Shown piece after piece: positions 59,602 to 64,000 of a stretch of 64,000 bases of DNA. Position 1 is the first letter of the stretch, and each line of letters starts with the position of its first letter. Source of the DNA: Paenibacillus sp. FSL H3-0469 (GTDB lineage: Bacteria > Bacillota > Bacilli > Paenibacillales > Paenibacillaceae); NCBI RefSeq assembly GCF_038051945.1, contig NZ_CP150302.1:5704001-5768000 (forward strand), in the 5' to 3' direction. A program made the translations under genes and the position numbers. The notes under the pieces were generated by a model. The model was not told where the DNA came from. It worked only from the letters and a program-made list of their open reading frames with translations, and ran no database searches.

Positions 59602-59629
59602 TAAATTTTTAATCGTCTGCTGCCGACAT
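59602..59629 (+). promoter_or_regulatory. Sigma-D-type (motility) promoter
   Basis: TAAA (59602-59605), 16 nt, then GCCGACAT (59622-59629). Bacillus sigma-D promoters follow TAAA-N12-16-GCCGATAT. It lies about 103 bp before the chemotaxis receptor start, which is the expected class of target. Confidence 0.7.
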
Positions 59630-59731
59630 AGTACATATAACCTATTTTTTTTTTGCTTTTTTTATGAAAATAAATGTAATCAGATGGAAAATGGTGTAAA
59701 CATCCAGACATTATCAAGGGGGCACACAGGT

Positions 59732-61516
59732 GTGGGTATAGGTCAGCGACTGAAGAATTTGTTAGGAAAAGGGAGAAAGAGAGCAGGCAAGAAGCAGCAG
59801 GCGAAGCTGTCCAGCGGCGGAAAAAGCATTGGCTTCAAGATCGCTTCCGGTTATGCGGCTCTGGCTGTATTCGTTCTGATCAGCGGCGGGGTATCTCTCT
59901 ATCAAATGAACGGCATGCAGAATAATACCGAAAAAATCATTAATCACATCATCCCCGAGTTGAATAAAATTCATAATGTCAATTACCTGACAGAGCATGT
60001 TATGGCACTCAGCCTGCAGCATATCCTGAGTACTGACAGTGCGGACAAAAACGCCCTTGCGGAAGAACGGTCCGAATTCATCCGTAAAGTGTCGGATACC
60101 TTTAAGGAATATAAAGCCAATCTGAAAGGAGACCAGGAGCTGAAGCAATTACAGTCGCTCGTCGGGAAATGGGGCGAGTTCCTGACGGTCAACAATCAGG
60201 CGATCCTGCTCAGCAGCTCCAATGACGAGAAATTAGCTCTGGAGGTATCGCAGAAGGGAATTGACGCTTTTAATTCCATGCAGGTGGATCTGGATGCGCT
60301 GGTAGCACACAGTCAGAAGGATGCTGAGAATGAGGGTGAAATCTCTGCGAAAATTTTTAATACCTCAGTCACTTTAAATATCGTGACTGTGCTGGCTGCG
60401 CTTCTGGTGATCGGCTTGACGAACACGGTTATCCGCAGAACGATCATCAATCCGCTGAAAAGGGTAACTGCGCAGCTGCAGCAGATCTCCAGCGGGGATC
60501 TGACGGCGGAAGAGACGCTGATCCGCAACAAGGACGAGATTGGCCTGCTCGCCAAGACCGTGAATGAAACGAACCGTACGCTGCTCGAAATGGTCAGCCA
60601 GATCCGAAATGTATCCACTATTATTTCGGAGCAGGGCGATGAGCTGATGCATCGAATTGCCGATACGAAGGAAGGCAGCAGCCAAATCGCGCTGACGATG
60701 GAAGAGCTGGCCACAGCCTCCGGAAGCCAGGCCGAAGCAGCGGTGGATGCCTCCAAGGCGGTGGAGGAGCTAAATACGTTAATTGAGAATTTTGCCGGCA
60801 AAGGCACGGATCTCTCCAATCATTCCGAGCAGGTACGGCAAAAGGGTGAAAAGGGCCGGGCACTTATGGAAAGCTCCGTAGCGCAGATGAACGAGATTGC
60901 CGATGCGGTCTCGCAGTCCATGGATACGGTAGAAGAGCTGAACCGCAAGAATGAAGGCATCTTCCATCTGGTGGGGGCCATCCGGAGCATCTCGGAGCAG
61001 ACTCATCTGCTGGCGATCAATGCTGCGATTGAAGCGGCACGGGCCGGTGACAGCGGACGCGGCTTCGCCGTTGTCGCACAGGAAGTACGGAAGCTGTCAG
61101 AGGATGTGCAGCGGACGGTCTCGGAGATTACAGAGATTACGCAGGGCATCCAGCTCGACTCCAGAACCATGGTAGAGCAGCTGCGCGGCGGAGTAGTGAA
61201 GACGGAGCAAGGCAGCCGGCAGATTGTCGAGACCGGTGATGCCCTGGCTGAGATCAACAGCTCGGTCCGCATGATGGCCGTGACCATCGACGAGATGGGC
61301 CAGGACCTGCAGCAAATGACCGGTGCCAGCGAGACCATGAACGAGTTCAGCCAGCATATCTCGGCACTCTCCCAGGAATCCGCGGCAGGTGTCGAAGAGA
61401 CCTCTGCTTCTGCACATGAGCAGCTCAGCTCAACCACCGCTGTGGCTAACGGCATCGCGGAGCTGAAGCTGCTGCTTACGGAGCTTCGGGAGTCGGTAAG
61501 CCGATTTAAGGTGTGA
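59732..61516 (+). CDS. Methyl-accepting chemotaxis protein
   Basis: 594 residues from GTG 59732, which has AAGGGGG 9 bp upstream; the ATG at 59684 has no ribosome site. First membrane helix about 37-57 ('IASGYAALAVFVLISGGVSL'), a four-helix-bundle sensor (about 60-215), second helix (about 220-240), HAMP ('IINPLKRVTAQLQQISSGDL'), and a methyl-accepting signalling domain with the CheA/CheW hairpin tip 'ISEQTHLLAINAAIEAARAG'. Its promoter fits sigma-D. The sensed ligand is not known. Confidence 0.88.
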   Translation: MGIGQRLKNLLGKGRKRAGKKQQAKLSSGGKSIGFKIASGYAALAVFVLISGGVSLYQMNGMQNNTEKIINHIIPELNKIHNVNYLTEHVMALSLQHILSTDSADKNALAEERSEFIRKVSDTFKEYKANLKGDQELKQLQSLVGKWGEFLTVNNQAILLSSSNDEKLALEVSQKGIDAFNSMQVDLDALVAHSQKDAENEGEISAKIFNTSVTLNIVTVLAALLVIGLTNTVIRRTIINPLKRVTAQLQQISSGDLTAEETLIRNKDEIGLLAKTVNETNRTLLEMVSQIRNVSTIISEQGDELMHRIADTKEGSSQIALTMEELATASGSQAEAAVDASKAVEELNTLIENFAGKGTDLSNHSEQVRQKGEKGRALMESSVAQMNEIADAVSQSMDTVEELNRKNEGIFHLVGAIRSISEQTHLLAINAAIEAARAGDSGRGFAVVAQEVRKLSEDVQRTVSEITEITQGIQLDSRTMVEQLRGGVVKTEQGSRQIVETGDALAEINSSVRMMAVTIDEMGQDLQQMTGASETMNEFSQHISALSQESAAGVEETSASAHEQLSSTTAVANGIAELKLLLTELRESVSRFKV

Positions 61517-61521
61517 GGGGG

Positions 61522-61732
61522 ATAGATTGAAGTGGTAAAATTTCGGGGATTAGGGATACGCCGTGACTGCAGAGAATGTTTGGACTTCCGGCCGCTGTTG
61601 TTCCCGGATTTCTTGGATTGAACCGCAGCAGCGGTTGAAATCCGGGAACAAAGGCGGACGCTGTCGCTCCTACAGTTCCAAACTTCTCTTCCGCCACTGC
61701 TCCCTAATGGGGAAATTTCAAGTTCAATCTAT
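61522..61732 (-). repeat. Structured dispersed element, copy 3 (inverted)
   Basis: Same core as the copies near 1.1 and 7.7 kb, on the minus strand: GGAACTGTAGGAGCG, GCGTCCGCCTTTGT, ACAACAGCGGCCGGAAG. Central stem TTTGTTCCCGGATTTC/GAAATCCGGGAACAA, inner AACCGCTG/..GCGGTT. The outer arms are the longest: AAATTTCCCCATTAGGGA with TCCCTAATCCCCGAAATTT and ATAGATTGAA with TTCAATCTAT. It begins 6 bp after the chemotaxis receptor stop. Confidence 0.7.
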
Positions 61733-61750
61733 TGAGGGATGGAAGTATAT

Positions 61751-61784
61751 AAAGAGCCTCTGCTTAGTTCAGCAGAGGCTCTTT
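61751..61784. terminator. Terminator hairpin
   Basis: AAAGAGCCTCTGC pairs perfectly with GCAGAGGCTCTTT around an 8-nt loop, followed by TATTATG. Probably ends the chemotaxis receptor transcript. Confidence 0.7.
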
Positions 61785-61874
61785 ATTATGCGTGAATTCG
61801 TGAATCACTGAATGAACTGAATTGCTGAATTGCTGAAATTAGTTAAAAGAGTTGAACGAGCTGAGCATTTATCG

Positions 61875-62075
61875 ACATGTGGTGCTGTTGCTGGTGTTGG
61901 TGCTGATGTTGGTGTTGGTGCTGGTGCTGATGCTGGTGCTGGTGCTGGTGTTGGTGCTGGTGCTGGTGTTGGTGCTGGTGTTGGTGCTGATGTTGGTGCT
62001 GATGCTGGTGCTGGTGCTGATGTTGGTGCTGGTGCTGGTGCTGGTGCTGATGCTGATGTTGGTGTTGGTGCTAAT
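61875..62075. repeat. GGTGYT hexanucleotide microsatellite; surrounding 61.8-62.4 kb gene-free
   Basis: About 30 tandem imperfect hexamers of the type GGTGCT, GGTGTT, GATGCT and GATGTT. Every frame across it is open on both strands (Gly-Ala, Val-Leu and Pro-Ala-type products), which is a composition artefact; no ribosome site or conserved protein is visible. The following 300 bp to 62415 hold several TGCAACATT strings (near 62100, 62205 and 62264) and nothing that I can call as a gene. Confidence 0.75.
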
Positions 62076-62415
62076 GAGTCCGCTTGGAATCCTGCACAAT
62101 TTGCAACATTTACCTGATCAATATGAGGTGAATTGAGAGATTGTTGTACAAATGTCAGCAATTCTTATCCAGTTGGCAGATGAACAGGATAATTCCTGCA
62201 TTTCCTGCAACATTCCGCTCGAACAGCCCAAATTGGGTATACCCGAGTTGCAATATGTGCAACATTTGGCCGCAAGGGACCGTTAGAACTCTAAACTGTG
62301 AGTCAATCCACCAAGCTACGGCCAACCAACCACGACTTGTCCACCCACCAACACGCAGCCTGCAATCCCAATAGTCCGCTAAACCGCCACCCGCCAGCTC
62401 AGCTCTGCAAGCAAC

Positions 62416-63372
62416 CTAATACTGGCGGCTGTAGTCTACCAGGTTGCGTGAAGGTTTGCCGGTATCCAGGTAGGCTTTCATGTTCTGCACGAAGATATCG
62501 ACTACCCGGTCGGCATAGCGGTCGGTCACCCCGGCACAGTGAGGGGTGATGATGACCTGCTCCATGTCCCATAGGGGGTGGTCTTCCGGCAGCGGCTCGG
62601 TCTCAAAGACATCAAGGCCCGCTCCGGCCAGCTGGCCGCTATTCAGTGCAGCGATCAGATCGTCCGTATGAGTGGTCACGCCGCGGCCAATATTAATATA
62701 GTATGCCCCCCGCTTGCAGGCAGAGAAGACTTCAGCATCGAACAGGCCGCGGGTTTCGTCGGTGAGCGGCAGCGTGTTGACCACGAAGTCCGCTCCGCGG
62801 ACGGAGTCCTTCAGTTCCCCGGTGGTGAAGATCTGGTCGAAGCCCTCCACCGGACGCCCGGAGCGGCTGACGCCGATTGTCTTCATCCGGAAGGCCTGGG
62901 CGATTCTGGCGGTCTCGCTGCCGATCGCTCCGGTTCCGGCGATGACGATCGTCTTGCCGGTCAGCTCGCTCTCCTGCCCGTCCGAGTGCCAGCGGCGGTT
63001 CTGCTGGTTACGGATGGCCGTGTGCATGTTACGTGTGAACATCAGCATGAAGCTGAGGATGACTGCAGTAATCGGCTGCGCATGCACACCGCTGGCGTTC
63101 GTCAGCAGAATTTCGCGCTCTTTCATGGCTTCCAGCGGAAGCTTCTCTACTCCGGCGGACCAGGCTTGTACCCAGCGGAGCGGCGAGCCCTGGCGCAGTA
63201 CGGTGTCACGGATGCCTTTGCCCCAGCCGATAATAATCTCTGCGCCGGCGAGCAGCTCCAGATCAGGGTTTCTGGAATCTCCCAGGGTAAGTGTGTACTC
63301 TGGTGCAGCGGCGCGGATCAGCTCCTGTTGAGCAGAGGAGAGCTGCTGCATACAAACGATGGATTTAGTCAT
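62416..63372 (-). CDS. D-2-hydroxyacid dehydrogenase (NAD-dependent)
   Basis: 318 residues, ATG at 63372 with AGGAGGGAACC upstream. The Rossmann motif 'IAGTGAIGSETARIAQAFRM' and 'GVSRSG' bind NAD; catalytic Arg in 'NIGRGVTTHTDDLIAAL', Glu in 'FETEPLPEDHPLWDM' and His in 'ITPHCAGVTDRY' are present. Family members reduce 2-keto acids to D-2-hydroxy acids (lactate, glycerate, isocaproate types). Monocistronic. Substrate not predictable from the sequence. Confidence 0.87.
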   Translation of the reverse strand: MTKSIVCMQQLSSAQQELIRAAAPEYTLTLGDSRNPDLELLAGAEIIIGWGKGIRDTVLRQGSPLRWVQAWSAGVEKLPLEAMKEREILLTNASGVHAQPITAVILSFMLMFTRNMHTAIRNQQNRRWHSDGQESELTGKTIVIAGTGAIGSETARIAQAFRMKTIGVSRSGRPVEGFDQIFTTGELKDSVRGADFVVNTLPLTDETRGLFDAEVFSACKRGAYYINIGRGVTTHTDDLIAALNSGQLAGAGLDVFETEPLPEDHPLWDMEQVIITPHCAGVTDRYADRVVDIFVQNMKAYLDTGKPSRNLVDYSRQY

Positions 63373-63462
63373 GATGGTTCCCTCCTGTTCTACATTTCAG
63401 TAGAGAAATGGACGATAAGTATAGATAAGCATAACAAATCTGCCTGGAAAGGTGAAATTCGT

Positions 63463-64000
63463 ATGAACCATTTGGACCCGGAGCAAGAAGTAGAGCGCCT
63501 GTTCGTTGCGGTGCCGTTGCCTGATAGGCTGCTTGAATATTTGAAAAATGAGTCTGCCCATGTGTCGTCCGGACTTAAATTTGCCAGATGGACACATTTT
63601 AAAGATTTCCATATTACGCTTCAATTTCTTGGAGATACTCCCAGGGAAACTATTCCAGCTCTCTGTGAGGCACTATGGAAGGTTGCACGCTCAAGCAAAG
63701 GCTTTCAATTGAAGCTCGGTGAATGGGGCACCTTCGGTCTTCCAGATTCGCCAAGAGTGCTCTGGGCGGGGGTTACCGGCGAATTGGAGCCGCTCTTGGA
63801 GCTGCAGCAAAAGGTGGTTTCAGCGACACTTCCCCTAGGATATACTCCTGAGATGCGAACGTACAATCCCCATTTGACTGTGGCCCGCAAATATCGCGGA
63901 GAAGATCCGTTTACGCTGGAGCGGCTGGAAAATTTACGGATGGAGAAGCACCCCTCAGACCAAGTACTTCCAGACATAGGCTGGACGGTAGATGCTTTTG
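63463..64000 (+). CDS. thpR: RNA 2',3'-cyclic phosphodiesterase (LigT/ThpR), 3'-truncated by the window edge
   Basis: ATG 63463 with AAAGGTGA 7 bp upstream; the frame is open to the window end (about 179 codons), near the full family length. Both HxT motifs of the 2H phosphoesterases are visible: 'FHITLQFLG' and 'NPHLTVARK'. The enzyme opens 2',3'-cyclic phosphates at RNA ends. It is divergent from the dehydrogenase gene. Confidence 0.88.
   Translation, partial: MNHLDPEQEVERLFVAVPLPDRLLEYLKNESAHVSSGLKFARWTHFKDFHITLQFLGDTPRETIPALCEALWKVARSSKGFQLKLGEWGTFGLPDSPRVLWAGVTGELEPLLELQQKVVSATLPLGYTPEMRTYNPHLTVARKYRGEDPFTLERLENLRMEKHPSDQVLPDIGWTVDAF

Noticed and set aside
61805..62161. Gly/Ala- or Pro/Ala-rich proteins on both strands across the microsatellite
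   Set aside because: All frames are open due to the hexamer composition; no ribosome site and no conserved domain.

Overview
The window looks like a chromosomal segment of a Paenibacillus-type Firmicute. Evidence: about 50% GC, strong AAGGAGG-type ribosome binding sites, frequent TTG and GTG starts, lipobox signal peptides, a YesM/YesN two-component pair beside LplB/LplC-type permeases, WYL and AraC regulators, and a SigY-like operon. The species cannot be named from sequence reading alone. Both end genes are cut by the window edges.

Layout. 1-9.2 kb: end of an exopolysaccharide cluster (flippase, one GT2 and three GT4 glycosyltransferases, UDP-glucose dehydrogenase, GDP-mannose synthase), interrupted at 7.0-7.8 kb by an 866-bp gene-free stretch of 51-bp tandem repeats and hairpins. 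9.2-16.3 kb: two secreted GH26 mannanases with PA14 domains and a large membrane-anchored glycosidase. A c-di-GMP-I riboswitch leads the first mannanase and an unrecognised three-way-junction RNA leads the second, so polymer breakdown may be tied to the biofilm messenger. 16.4-23 kb: K+/H+ antiporter, Dps, AIM24-like protein, M50 protease, a vWA-associated orphan and a WYL regulator. 23.2-29 kb: complete oligopeptide/nickel-type ABC importer.

29.2-37.6 kb is the most striking part. One tight operon encodes an acyl carrier protein, a single-chain ketosynthase/chain-length-factor fusion, a ketoreductase, a dehydratase, a radical SAM/SPASM peptide maturase, three small Cys-rich precursor peptides (one only 49 residues), an M50 membrane protease with an N-terminal PqqD-like region, and a BtrH-like acyltransferase. 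I read it as a candidate pathway for a RiPP carrying a polyene or other type II PKS-derived acyl chain. 37.6-41.3 kb: a SigY-YxlCDEFG-like operon (ECF sigma factor, small membrane proteins, lipoprotein, ABC transporter) behind its own ECF-type promoter; it may supply regulation or immunity.

41.4-43 kb: molybdate ModA/ModB without ModC. 43-52.4 kb: YesN/YesM facing a carbohydrate ABC importer and a heparinase II/III-type lyase. 52.4-56 kb: iron-siderophore genes (FhuF-like reductase, binding lipoprotein with a near-consensus Fur box, Btr-like AraC regulator). 56-57 kb: a YvgK-like molybdate-type regulator preceded by direct repeats. 57-61.5 kb: polysaccharide deacetylase, dGTPase and a chemotaxis receptor with a sigma-D-type promoter. 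61.5-62.4 kb: gene-free, holding a structured repeat, a terminator and a hexanucleotide microsatellite. 62.4-64 kb: D-2-hydroxyacid dehydrogenase and the start of a 2',3'-cyclic phosphodiesterase gene.

Two dispersed repeat families were found. One, of 160-210 bp, occurs three times (1.1, 7.6 and 61.5 kb); its stems differ between copies but stay complementary within each, as expected of a structured RNA. The other is a 103-bp pair flanking the dps terminator.
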